DNA from: Bacillus litorisediminis
Lineage (GTDB): Bacteria; Bacillota; Bacilli; Bacillales; JC228
Assembly: GCF_022808645.1 (NCBI RefSeq)
Contig: NZ_JAKZKT010000025.1
Span: forward strand, 1-63,485
Reading direction: 5' to 3'
Length of the DNA: 63,485 nucleotides
Every line of letters begins with the position of its first letter. Positions within the stretch are counted from its first letter, which is position 1. Positions 51,376-63,485 of this stretch are shown one piece after another. The notes under the pieces were generated by a model. It did not search any database. It was not told the DNA's origin and worked only from the letters and a program-made list of their open reading frames with translations. The translations under genes were made by a program, and so were the position numbers.

Positions 51376-51592
51376 CCTTGCCCACCTCCTAATACGAACA
51401 TACAGTATCTTTAATGTACCATAAATTTTCAGGTGACACAATAAAAATTAAGGCAAGCGTAATCCATCCATACATTATACCTGCTTCAATAGCTATCTAA
51501 ACATATTCACTCTTCTCAAGCTTAAATGTTTGTTACTTCACAAAATTATTTGTTACTATTTTTATACAATTTAAAAGAGGAGATGATGGAAA

Positions 51593-52522
51593 TTGACTAA
51601 GTTAGCAAGGCTCGGAAAAACGGATTTACTTGTGAATCCAATCGGTTTGGGCACGAATGCGGTTGGTGGCCATAATTTGTATCCAAACCTTGATGAAGAG
51701 ACAGGAAAAGAATTGGTCAGAACTGCTTTGCATCATGGAGTAAATTTTTTAGACACTGCTTTTATCTATGGACCGAAACGGTCAGAAGAGTTAATAGGAG
51801 AGGTTTTAAAAGAAAGAAATCGCTCTGAAGTGATAGTAGCAACTAAAGGATCTCATAAATTTGCCGGGGATAAAGTTGTTCACGACAACTCTCCTGCATT
51901 CTTAAAACAACAGGTAGAAAATAGTTTAAAACGACTGCAAACCGATTACATAGATTTGTACTATATTCATTTCCCGGACCAGGACACGCCAAAGGATGAA
52001 GCAGTCGGAGCCTTAAAGCAGCTGAAGGATGAGGGCAAAATAAGAGCAATTGGGGTTTCCAATTTTTCCATTGATCAATTAAAGGAAGCAAATAAAGATG
52101 GATATGTAGATGTCTATCAGGGAGAATATAATCTTCTAAACCGGAGTGCTGAAAAAGACCTGCTCCCTTACACAGCTGAGCACAACATTAGTTTTATTCC
52201 CTATTTCCCATTAGTATCAGGTTTACTTGCAGGAAAATACACAAAAGATACAGTATTTAACGATCTGCGGGCACGAAATCCTCATTTTCAAGGGGAAGCG
52301 TTTGTGCGAAATCTAGAAAAGGTCGATCAGCTCCGCCCGATTGCTGAAGCGAAGAATACTGATGTCGCGCATGTTGTTCTGGCATGGTATTTAACGAGAG
52401 ATTCAATTGATGCTCTGATTCCGGGTGCGAAAAAACCGGAGCAAGTCTTAAGTAACTTAAAAACTCTTGAGGTACAGTTAACACAAGCAGAAATCGATGA
52501 AATTGACCGGTTATTTTCATAA
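51593..52522 (+). CDS. Aldo/keto reductase (IolS/YqkF-like)
   Basis: 309 aa, starting at TTG 51593 with AGAGGAG about 10 nt upstream; no better start is available. AKR motifs: [40 protein letters not shown] (Asp, Tyr), [11 protein letters not shown] (Lys), [20 protein letters not shown] (His), [20 protein letters not shown], and [20 protein letters not shown]. Probably NADPH-dependent reduction of small aldehydes or sugars; substrate unknown. Solitary gene placed between secG and eno. Confidence 0.92.
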   Translation: MTKLARLGKTDLLVNPIGLGTNAVGGHNLYPNLDEETGKELVRTALHHGVNFLDTAFIYGPKRSEELIGEVLKERNRSEVIVATKGSHKFAGDKVVHDNSPAFLKQQVENSLKRLQTDYIDLYYIHFPDQDTPKDEAVGALKQLKDEGKIRAIGVSNFSIDQLKEANKDGYVDVYQGEYNLLNRSAEKDLLPYTAEHNISFIPYFPLVSGLLAGKYTKDTVFNDLRARNPHFQGEAFVRNLEKVDQLRPIAEAKNTDVAHVVLAWYLTRDSIDALIPGAKKPEQVLSNLKTLEVQLTQAEIDEIDRLFS

Positions 52523-52793
52523 ACTTAAGAGAACCAATCAACGGGGTCTAAAATACTGCATCCTTTAAGGACACTAGATCCGATATTAGTGAAAAAAAAA
52601 GCAGATTTCTAAATTTATAGGACACTTCTTCCGTTATATCCCTAAATCACCCCATTTGTTGCTGTTTATAGTCAAATAATGGATTATATGTCCTTTGTGT
52701 TCAGTAAATAGCGGTTTTTAATGAAATAACGGATTCTATATCTGCCAAAACAAATCTCAGGGGCCAGCACATGGACACCTCGATATTCGCTGT
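52523..52793. repeat. Gene-free interval with weak about 50-bp repeats
   Basis: TCCGTTATATCCCTAAAT (about 52629), GGATTATATGTCC (52681) and GGATTCTATATCTGCC (52731) recur at about 50-52 bp, with TAAATAGCGG / AAATAACGG between them. Very degenerate; no ORF. Confidence 0.45.
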
Positions 52794-52833
52794 AAAAAAA
52801 TGGTTGATCCTTAATTAGGACCAACCATTTTAT
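52794..52833 (-). terminator. Terminator of the glycolytic operon (after eno)
   Basis: AAATGGTTG..CCT / AGG..CAACCATTT arms with seven A on the left (U-run on the minus strand), just after the eno stop. Confidence 0.92.
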
Positions 52834-52837
52834 TTTC

Positions 52838-56450
<3,613 letters not shown>

Positions 56451-57635
56451 CTATTTATTGTTAAGTGCTACGACTCCAGGAAGTTCTTTTCCTTCCATAA
56501 ATTCTAGTGAAGCACCACCGCCAGTAGAAATATGAGACATTTGCTCGGCGAGGTTAAACTTTTCTACAGCTGCTGCTGAGTCTCCGCCGCCAATAATAGT
56601 TGTTGTATCCTTCGCATTGGCAAGAGCTTGAGCTACAGCCTTCGTGCCATTGGCAAATAAATCAAGTTCAAATACACCCATTGGTCCATTCCAAATCACA
56701 AGCTTCGAATCCTCTACTACGTTTTTATAAAGCTCGCGCGTTTTAGGTCCAATATCGAGTGCTTCCCAATCAGCTGGGATTTCCTCAATCGACACTTCTT
56801 TTGTGTTAGCATTATTAGAAAAATCATCAGCTACAATGACATCGACTGGCAGAACAAAGTTCACACCATTTTTCTCTGCCTTTTCCATAAAGGATTTGGC
56901 TAGGTCGATTTTGTCTTCCTCTAAGAGAGATTTTCCAATTTCATATCCCTTTGCTTTAATAAACGTATAAGCCAAACCGCCGCCAATAATAAGGTTATCC
57001 ACCTTATCCAGGAGATGATCAATGACTCCGATTTTATCTTTAACCTTTGCACCGCCAATAATCGCAGTAAACGGACGATCAGGATTTTCAAGGGCTTTTC
57101 CAAGAATCTCAATTTCTTTTTCCATTAAAAATCCTGCTACCGCTGGCAGGTGATGGGCAATTCCTTCGGTTGAGGCATGAGCACGGTGAGCTGCACCAAA
57201 AGCATCATTGACATATACATCAGCCATTTCGGCAAAAGCCTTTGCCAGTGCCGGATCATTTTTTTCTTCGCCTTTTTCAAAACGGACATTTTCCAATAAT
57301 AGAACATCGCCCGCTGATAAGCTTTCAACTAATGCTTGTGCGGAAGGTCCCACAACATCATCCGCTTTCTTCACTTCTTTTCCGATCAGCTCAGATAAGC
57401 GTTCAGCTACAGGTGTCAGGCGCAGCTCTTCAACCACTTCTCCCTTCGGCCGACCAAGGTGACTGGCCAAAATTACTTTTGCGCCCTGCTCTTTTAAATA
57501 TTGAATAGTAGGAAGAGCCGCTTGTATTCTCGTTTCATCGGTAATCTTCCCATCCTTCAGCGGGACATTAAAATCAACGCGGCAAAAGACGCGTTTTCCT
57601 TTAACATCAATATCTTTTAGGGTCTTTTTATTCAT
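56451..57635 (-). CDS. pgk: Phosphoglycerate kinase
   Basis: 394 aa from the ATG at 57635 (GGAGG at 9 nt). [20 protein letters not shown] with the substrate Asp/Asn, [56 protein letters not shown], and the ATP-site [20 protein letters not shown] with [19 protein letters not shown]. Generates ATP from 1,3-bisphosphoglycerate. The gap to gapA (about 200 bp) holds a terminator-like stem and a dispersed repeat element. Confidence 0.98.
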   Translation of the reverse strand: MNKKTLKDIDVKGKRVFCRVDFNVPLKDGKITDETRIQAALPTIQYLKEQGAKVILASHLGRPKGEVVEELRLTPVAERLSELIGKEVKKADDVVGPSAQALVESLSAGDVLLLENVRFEKGEEKNDPALAKAFAEMADVYVNDAFGAAHRAHASTEGIAHHLPAVAGFLMEKEIEILGKALENPDRPFTAIIGGAKVKDKIGVIDHLLDKVDNLIIGGGLAYTFIKAKGYEIGKSLLEEDKIDLAKSFMEKAEKNGVNFVLPVDVIVADDFSNNANTKEVSIEEIPADWEALDIGPKTRELYKNVVEDSKLVIWNGPMGVFELDLFANGTKAVAQALANAKDTTTIIGGGDSAAAVEKFNLAEQMSHISTGGGASLEFMEGKELPGVVALNNK

Positions 57636-57708
57636 AGGCAGTGACCTCCATCGTGGCAAATTTTTCATTCCTATTTTAACTGATTCTTTATGTAAAGAGG
57701 AAATTTTC

Positions 57709-57787
57709 ATAAAGAAAACTTGGCTAGTGCCCAGCTTTTATGCGCAGGCACTTGCCTATTTGCACTTATACTTTCTTAGAGTGCAAG
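57709..57787 (+). repeat. Dispersed element, short form, between gapA and pgk
   Basis: AAAGAAAACTTGGCTAGTGCC, CAGGCACTTGCCTATTTGCAC, TTATACTTTCTTAGAGTGCA follow the same order as the units at 31319 (in reverse) and the ends of the copy at 25858. It lies inside the glycolytic operon, in the opposite orientation to transcription. Confidence 0.88.
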
Positions 57788-57820
57788 AAAAAAGAGCAAA
57801 GGGACCAGGCCCCTGCTCCC
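57788..57820 (-). terminator. Hairpin after gapA (partial terminator or processing stem)
   Basis: GAGCA..GGG / CCC..TGCTC stem with AAAAAA on the left (U-run on the minus strand), 13 nt past the gapA stop. In an operon it would act as a partial terminator or 3' stabiliser, giving more gapA than downstream mRNA. Confidence 0.65.
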
Positions 57821-57832
57821 TTCCATTCTCTC

Positions 57833-58858
<1,026 letters not shown>

Positions 58859-58909
58859 TTAAAAAACAGCTTGTATATAAGGGGTGACTTTTAAATGACC
58901 CTTATTTCT

Positions 58910-59923
58910 TTATAGTTCGTATGCACATGCTTCATCCGTAATTAATATCGTTGAGGATGGCGCCTGATTCATATAGGCACGAATCGCTTTGGCCTTTGAC
59001 GCACCGCCCGCAACTGCAATTACATTTGGGATGTTCTCTAAATCTTCTAATTGAATTCCAATAGTCTGTACCTTGTGAACAACTTCACCATGTTCATTAA
59101 AATAATATCCAAAAGCCTCTCCAACAGCTTTCCCATTTAAGATTTTATTAAAATCTTCTTCTGGAGTTTTTCTTCTTTTCGCCATTGTGACCGCGTCTCC
59201 AATTCCATGGAGAACGATATTTGCCCTTTGAATTAAGGATAAAACCTCACTGACTTGTGGTTCATTTACCATTTTTTCATATACATCAGGGCTTAGCTGA
59301 TCCGGTACATAAAGCACCTTATATTTCGCTTCGGCTTTTTGAGCCATCATTGAGCAAATCGTGTTTGCCTGATTTTGTATATCTTCACCGATTCCCCCGC
59401 GAGCCGGAACAAAAAGAATGTCTTTATCAGTAAACTCGGGAGTGATCATTTCGGCTACTTTGGCCATGGTCGTACCACCAGTCACAGCGATGATATTTTT
59501 TCCCAAAAGGTGGTCGTTCATACAATTTGCACAGGTTCTTCCCAACTCATTTTTTATCCAAGGTGACTCATCACTATTTCCGGGTACAATAATCACATCT
59601 TGGATTTTCCAGCGTTCTCGGATTTTTTGTTTGAGACGGTCAATTCCCGAAACTTCTTCCATCATCAAATTTAAATCCCGAATCACTTCGGTACCGCTCG
59701 ATGTGATTAACATGCCGCTGGTTGTCACTTCTATCAGCCCTTGCTTTTTCAGCAAATCGACTTCAGACCGCAATACACGTTCTGTCAGTCCAAGACTTTG
59801 AGCTAAACTTCTTCTGCCGACCGGCTGCATCCGATTTATGTACTTCAGAATGTGATATCGTCTCTCAATAGTCGGCATTAAATCAGGCAAAAGCTTTTGC
59901 ATGGTGTGAAGCTGATTTGTCAT
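58910..59923 (-). CDS. cggR: Central glycolytic genes regulator CggR
   Basis: 337 aa, SorC/DeoR-family repressor. N-terminal HTH (YINRMQPVGRRSLAQSLGLT followed by ERVLRSEVDLLKKQGLIEVT) and a sugar-binding domain with VTGGTTMAKVAEMITPEFTD and FVPARGGIGEDIQNQANTIC. It binds its operator as a dimer of dimers and is released by fructose-1,6-bisphosphate (known in B. subtilis). First gene of cggR-gapA-pgk-tpiA-gpmI-eno, so it represses itself. Confidence 0.97.
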   Translation of the reverse strand: MTNQLHTMQKLLPDLMPTIERRYHILKYINRMQPVGRRSLAQSLGLTERVLRSEVDLLKKQGLIEVTTSGMLITSSGTEVIRDLNLMMEEVSGIDRLKQKIRERWKIQDVIIVPGNSDESPWIKNELGRTCANCMNDHLLGKNIIAVTGGTTMAKVAEMITPEFTDKDILFVPARGGIGEDIQNQANTICSMMAQKAEAKYKVLYVPDQLSPDVYEKMVNEPQVSEVLSLIQRANIVLHGIGDAVTMAKRRKTPEEDFNKILNGKAVGEAFGYYFNEHGEVVHKVQTIGIQLEDLENIPNVIAVAGGASKAKAIRAYMNQAPSSTILITDEACAYEL

Positions 59924-59946
59924 TCGTTCACCTCATAACGACAAGT

Positions 59947-59983
59947 GGTCAAAAAATGTCCCGCATAGACATATTATGTCCCA
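59947..59983 (-). promoter_or_regulatory. CggR operator
   Basis: Minus strand reads TGGGACATAATATGTC-TATG-CGGGACATTTTTTG, two direct GGGACAT half-site groups like the B. subtilis CggR operator (CGGGACN6TGTCN4CGGGAC). It lies between the promoter and the cggR start codon, so a bound repressor acts as a roadblock. Confidence 0.9.
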
Positions 59984-60019
59984 CTGACTCCAAAAAAAAT
60001 CACCCCTTGTGACAGTTTC

Positions 60020-60048
60020 ATTTTAACAGGGGGACATGTTGAATGCAA
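60020..60048 (-). promoter_or_regulatory. Sigma-A promoter of the cggR-gapA operon
   Basis: TTGCAT (60048-60043), 17-bp spacer, TAAAAT (60025-60020) on the minus strand, about 35 bp upstream of the CggR operator. Confidence 0.8.
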
Positions 60049-60058
60049 CTATTTCAGT

Positions 60059-60301
60059 TTATTTTTCAGAAATTAGGCTTTCTCTAAGACTCACGTAATC
60101 AATTTGTCCATACTGAACCTCAACGCCATCAATCTTGATCACAGGAATTTTCAATCCATATTCTTCAACCAAGTAATCGTCTGATTCAATATCAATTTCT
60201 TCTATGTTAAATGGGATCTCTTCCTGTAAAAGCTCTAAAATTGTTTTTGCATCTCGGCAAAGTCCACATCTCTCTCTTGTATAAAACTGAACGGTCTTCA
60301 C
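60059..60301 (-). CDS. Glutaredoxin-like protein
   Basis: 80 aa, a single thioredoxin-fold domain. VQFYTRERCGLCRDAKTILE contains a CGLC redox centre at residues 11-14, and the second half reads YGLKIPVIKIDGVEVQYGQI with the cis-Pro. Members are called glutaredoxin-family or NrdH-like; Bacillus uses bacillithiol, so a bacilliredoxin-like or independent disulfide role is possible. Between rpoN and cggR; 20 bp after rpoN, likely cotranscribed. Confidence 0.85.
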   Translation of the reverse strand: MKTVQFYTRERCGLCRDAKTILELLQEEIPFNIEEIDIESDDYLVEEYGLKIPVIKIDGVEVQYGQIDYVSLRESLISEK

Positions 60302-60321
60302 GTAGGATTGTCCCTTTCTCT

Positions 60322-61602
60322 CTATATGAATTTTTTTCGTTTTATCGAAGGCAGAATGCCAAGCTGATCCCGGTATTTTGCGACCGTTCTCCTTGAAATC
60401 GCAACAGATTGGCAGCCTAACTGGTCAGCAATTTGCTGATCAGATAACGGATTTAGTTTATCCTCTTTTTCCACGATTTGCAAAATCATTTGCTTCACTT
60501 TTTCAGCACTTAGTTCTTCATTCTGGTCAGAAAGCCTTGCAGAAAATAAAGATTTTAAGTGAATCGTTCCATGTGGGGTCTGGATATACTTTTCTCTCAC
60601 TGCCCGGCTCACAGTCGATTCATGGATATTCAACTCTTCTGCAATTTCCCGCATCGTAAGCGGCTGAATTGACGAACGGCCGTTTTTTAAGAAGGCCTCT
60701 TGTCTTTTTAAAATAGCTAATATAATCCTCTTAAGATTCGATTTCCGTGATTCCATGCTTTTTACTAACCATCGAAAATCAGATAGGTTTCTTTTTAAAT
60801 AGTCCTGAACCGAGGAGTCACGATTTTCAATTAATCTTTGATAATAGTTGATTTCCAACTGCACCTTTGGCAGATGATCCTCAACAAATCGAATCGTCCA
60901 GTCGCCATTTTCCATTGTTACGACACAGTCTGGCGTTACATAATCCGAAATCCCTTTGCCAAAGCGGCTGCCTGGTTTCGGATCGAGTGTTGCTATTTTG
61001 TCTGCCAGCTCCTGAATCTCTCCGATGGGGATATTTAGCTTTTGGCTGATTGAGGACCACTTCTTGTGAGCAAATAATTCAAAATGAGTTTCAATCAGTT
61101 CTATTTCATGAGAAGCGAATCCTCGCTTTTTCATTTGCAGCACTATGCATTCCTGGAGGTTTCGTGCACCAACGCCGGCAGGTTCCAAACCTTGCAGGAT
61201 TGATAAGTAATAATCCCATTCCTCTACTCTCATAGATGGGTAAGTTTCCAAAACATCATTATATGAAATAGTTAGATAACCATTCTCGTCTAAACAATGA
61301 ATAAGATAAACCACTCTGCTTTTAACAATTGGAGATAGCTTCTGATACGAAAGCTGCTGAATGAGGGAATCAGCTAATGAAGTTTCAGAACAGCAAATTT
61401 GTTCAATCCAAGTTTTTGAATCCTTACTGAATGTGTTTTTTTTCGGAGAAATGAGTTTAATCAAAGGGTTTTCAAGGGCTTTTTCTTCTAAAAATTCAAT
61501 CAGCTCTTGGGAAGAAAATTGAAGCAGTTCGATGGCTTGTCGTAACTCGTGTGTCATCGCTAGTTTTACAGATTGTGTTTGAACGAGATTAGACTTGATC
61601 AT
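60322..61602 (-). CDS. rpoN: RNA polymerase sigma-54 factor
   Basis: 426 aa, in the normal range for sigL. Region I is Gln/Leu-rich (QTQSVKLAMTHELRQAIELL, QFSSQELIEFLEEKALENPL). The core-binding domain runs about 95-280. The HTH is TMREIAEELNIHESTVSRAV, then REKYIQTPHGTIHLKSLFS. The C-terminal RpoN box appears as RRTVAKYRDQLGI near residue 410 (canonical ARRTVAKYRE). In B. subtilis SigL controls levanase, branched-chain and arginine catabolism operons. Neighbourhood matches sigL-yvfM-type order. Confidence 0.96.
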   Translation of the reverse strand: MIKSNLVQTQSVKLAMTHELRQAIELLQFSSQELIEFLEEKALENPLIKLISPKKNTFSKDSKTWIEQICCSETSLADSLIQQLSYQKLSPIVKSRVVYLIHCLDENGYLTISYNDVLETYPSMRVEEWDYYLSILQGLEPAGVGARNLQECIVLQMKKRGFASHEIELIETHFELFAHKKWSSISQKLNIPIGEIQELADKIATLDPKPGSRFGKGISDYVTPDCVVTMENGDWTIRFVEDHLPKVQLEINYYQRLIENRDSSVQDYLKRNLSDFRWLVKSMESRKSNLKRIILAILKRQEAFLKNGRSSIQPLTMREIAEELNIHESTVSRAVREKYIQTPHGTIHLKSLFSARLSDQNEELSAEKVKQMILQIVEKEDKLNPLSDQQIADQLGCQSVAISRRTVAKYRDQLGILPSIKRKKFI

Positions 61603-61845
61603 GGATTTCCGCCTCCCTTTTTATATTATACATGACATTCATGTAAGCGCATACAAAAATAAATAGTAATGCTGTAAAACGTTAAATGAATAGGGGCTTT
61701 CTTGTTACTGAATTTTATTTCAGAAAAGCCAAGTGTATGAATGATCAGACTTATTTAGTGAGTTAAAGGAATCCATATTTCGATGAAAGTGGAAGTTTCT
61801 ATAAACTACAATAAGATGGATGAAAGAAAAGGAGGAAAACATACA

Positions 61846-62463
61846 ATGATAGGTCAAAGTTGTAAAACCCAAGAAATCAAACCAAAAATTTTGTATTATG
61901 GAACACCAGTGATTCTGTTAAATACGCTGAATGAGGACGGTACGGTCAATATAAGTCCCATATCATCCTCCTTTGCGTTAGGAGATCATATCATTTTGGG
62001 ATTAGGTTTAGGAGGAAAAGCAATTGAGAATCTTGAGAGACATCCAGAATGTGTCATCAATATTCCCAATCCGGACCTTTGGGAGAACGTTGAGCGACTC
62101 GCCCCTTTTACTGGAAAAAACCCTGTCCCCGACTACAAAAAAGAGCACGGCTTTTTATTTCAAAAGGATAAGTATCTCACAAGCGGGTTATCTCCTATTG
62201 AATCAATATCTGTAAAACCATCCAGAATTCAGGAGTGTCCTTTGCAGATTGAAGCAAAGGTTCAGCATATTCGAACTCCAGAGTATTCATCAATTTTTGC
62301 AATTGTTGAAACTCAAGCTCTCCATGTACATGCTCATGAGGACATTATTCTGAGTGAAAATTATGTGGATCCGAGGAAGTGGAGTCCGCTCATCTATAAC
62401 TTTCGGCACTATTTTAGTTTAGGGAAAGAACTTGGTAAGACATTTCGTGCCGAGACACTATAA
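61846..62463 (+). CDS. Flavin reductase-family protein (DIM6/NTAB type)
   Basis: 205 aa from the ATG at 61846, with GGAGG about 11 nt upstream; an earlier Met is possible but lacks a site. FMN-binding split-barrel fold: YYGTPVILLNTLNEDGTVNI, SPISSSFALGDHIILGLGLG, NLERHPECVINIPNPDLWEN, IEAKVQHIRTPEYSSIFAIV. The pattern NISPISS is the flavin-phosphate-binding segment. Probably an NAD(P)H:flavin oxidoreductase; partner enzyme unknown. Isolated gene. Confidence 0.85.
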   Translation: MIGQSCKTQEIKPKILYYGTPVILLNTLNEDGTVNISPISSSFALGDHIILGLGLGGKAIENLERHPECVINIPNPDLWENVERLAPFTGKNPVPDYKKEHGFLFQKDKYLTSGLSPIESISVKPSRIQECPLQIEAKVQHIRTPEYSSIFAIVETQALHVHAHEDIILSENYVDPRKWSPLIYNFRHYFSLGKELGKTFRAETL

Positions 62464-62719
62464 AATGGTGTTAGCTTCAATTAAATAAAAAAGGAACAGC
62501 ACTCTGCTTCGGGTTTTCGAAATCAGCAGCTGTACATTGTGACTCTATCTTTATTTTATCAAGATTAATAATGGGTATTTGAATTACAAGAATAAGTTCT
62601 TTTAGAATATGCCCTTTTTTCTGTCTTAATTTCCACGAATCAATCAGAAAATTTGTCCATACAACGATTTTCTTAGTGAATATATATAAAGTAGCTAAAC
62701 GGAAAAGGAGTGAAGTGCT
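62464..62719. other. Gene-free interval
   Basis: About 255 bp, AT-rich, no ORF. The last 60 bp should hold the promoter of the small acidic protein gene. Confidence 0.4.
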
Positions 62720-63034
62720 GTGGGATTGTTTTCAGGATTTAGAAAAGGTAATGGAAACGGTGATTCTGAAGCTGATAGCCGTGCAAGAGCAGATGCTGAT
62801 TTGAACTTCGAAAGTGATATTGACAACGAATTAGATAACGAAAATGAAAGCAGAAACCGCAACAATAACCGAAATGTTAATATCGCTAAAGTGAAAGACA
62901 GCGGAAACTCTGATTTAGATATTCGGATCAATGTTGATGCAAGAACAGTTGCGCGCGTACGCACACGTGCTGAAGCAGATCAGGATCAAGAACAAAGTCA
63001 AGATCAGGATTTTGATGTGGATATTGAAAATTAA
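62720..63034 (+). CDS. Acidic, Asn/Asp/Arg-rich small protein
   Basis: 104 aa from a GTG at 62720 (AAAGGAGTG upstream, 6-8 nt). MGLFSGFRKGNGNGDSEADS opens a low-complexity sequence of alternating acidic and Arg/Asn residues (RNRNNNRNVNIAKVKDSGNS), then DLDIRINVDARTVARVRTRA and QDQEQSQDQDFDVDIEN. Net composition suggests an extended or disordered protein, of the kind found in spore coats or exosporium of Bacillaceae; no direct evidence. Family not recognised. Confidence 0.7.
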   Translation: MGLFSGFRKGNGNGDSEADSRARADADLNFESDIDNELDNENESRNRNNNRNVNIAKVKDSGNSDLDIRINVDARTVARVRTRAEADQDQEQSQDQDFDVDIEN

Positions 63035-63239
63035 AAAATGGTGGTGGGTCGGTGTACAAGCCCACCTCGGAAGTGGCTGCTATGGCAGCATTCCCTATAA
63101 GCTGTTATCTTGCAAGCACAAATGACATTTGTTCAAATGCTTGGTGGTGCATTGCTTTTAGGCTCAACATTTGTTAGCTAAAATCAATCAATCAAATTTT
63201 CAAAGCGATTATAGATAAAACCAACTAAATAACGTACAA

Positions 63240-63274
63240 AACAGTGGGAATCATTCGTTTCCCACTGTTTTGTA
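63240..63274 (+). terminator. Terminator near the right edge
   Basis: AACAGTGGGAA / TTCCCACTGTTTTG arms, T-rich on the right. It probably ends the transcript of the acidic small protein. Confidence 0.82.
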
Positions 63275-63356
63275 TTTTAGAGTGTTTTTAGATTAAAAGT
63301 CTAATTCTTATGGATTTTACAATATTATTTTCTATATCCCTTTTAAAAACTTCCCT

Positions 63357-63485
63357 TGAGTCGAGTAGAAGAGAACCTCTCTACCTCTCGGTAGATTGTA
63401 TTCTCCCCCCTCACAGAACCGTGCTTGCGCTACTCACGCACACGGCTCCTCCTAGTTATCATTCACAAAATGTAGCTTAGCTCTT
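63357..63485 (-). mobile_element. 3' end of a group II intron (runs off the right edge)
   Basis: Minus strand 63448-63416 reads GAGCCGTGTGCG...GCACGGTTC, a 33-nt hairpin with the sequence character of group II domain V (GAGC start, GGTTC end). A domain VI-like stem follows (GGGAGAAT...TTCTCT around CTACC-GAGA-GGTAG, 63410-63365). The intron body and any reverse transcriptase lie beyond the window. The 3' boundary is estimated near 63357. Confidence 0.75.

Noticed and set aside
62695-62964. Minus-strand 89-codon Ser/Leu-rich frame
   Set aside because: It is the antisense shadow of the acidic low-complexity protein, which has a good ribosome site on the plus strand.

Overview
The window is from a low-GC, endospore-forming Firmicute of the family Bacillaceae. 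The evidence is gene order and content. The left end follows the Bacillus subtilis yurZ - metQPN - yusD/E/F/G - gcvH - yusI - fadE/A/N - yuzL - fadM(putB) - yusU - yusV order. The right end follows the ssrA - smpB - rnr - est - secG - eno - gpmI - tpiA - pgk - gapA - cggR - (grx) - rpoN/sigL order. Between them lie a tricistronic spore-germinant receptor (GerA/GerB/GerC type), a DUF3231 protein and a CwlC-like amidase. Species cannot be fixed from the sequence alone.

Layout. 0-6 kb: a frameshifted pseudogene, yurZ, and the methionine ABC importer metNPQ under an S-box (SAM) riboswitch, then an SCP2-like protein and an MFS transporter. 6-8.5 kb: a run of small redox and housekeeping genes (thioredoxin-like, Toprim, YusG, GcvH, ArsC/Spx-like). 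8.5-15.5 kb: the fatty-acid beta-oxidation operon fadNAE with a FadR-type operator, yuzL, and a proline dehydrogenase. 15.5-20.7 kb: a Fur-controlled hydroxamate-type siderophore importer (two FecCD permeases, ATPase, FhuF-like reductase, and a divergent lipoprotein receptor). 20.8-24.6 kb: the germinant receptor operon. 24.7-44 kb: an accessory stretch holding an orphan petrobactin-type receptor, small hypotheticals, manA, a lone fruA, tRNA-Arg(CCT), an amidase, a divergent MurE-like ligase, HxlR/aldo-keto reductase, several gene remnants, and a 660-aa secreted beta-propeller. 45-52 kb: tmRNA, SmpB, RNase R, carboxylesterase and SecG, i.e. trans-translation, RNA decay and secretion. 52.8-60 kb: the cggR-gapA-pgk-tpiA-gpmI-eno glycolytic operon with a recognisable CggR operator. 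60-63.5 kb: a glutaredoxin-like protein, sigma-54, a flavin reductase, an acidic/Asn-rich small protein, and the 3' end of a group II intron running off the right edge.

Highlights. (1) The tmRNA gene is 639 nt instead of about 358. Precise removal of 281 nt restores the T-arm, and those 281 nt carry group I intron signatures (U.G pair at the 5' splice site, AAGATATAGTC S-motif, terminal G). (2) Three intergenic spaces hold unrelated, degenerate tandem repeats with periods of 21, 41-42 and exactly 52 bp. All are close to whole numbers of DNA helical turns, which may be a shared architectural feature rather than coding. (3) A dispersed double-hairpin element occurs at four loci, once as a perfect-looking tandem pair and once inside the glycolytic operon. 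(4) Several decaying genes were read out across frames: a twice-frameshifted gene at the left end, a MocR-type regulator with its middle deleted, an S-layer-homology domain remnant, and a 20-bp tRNA-Arg 5' fragment.
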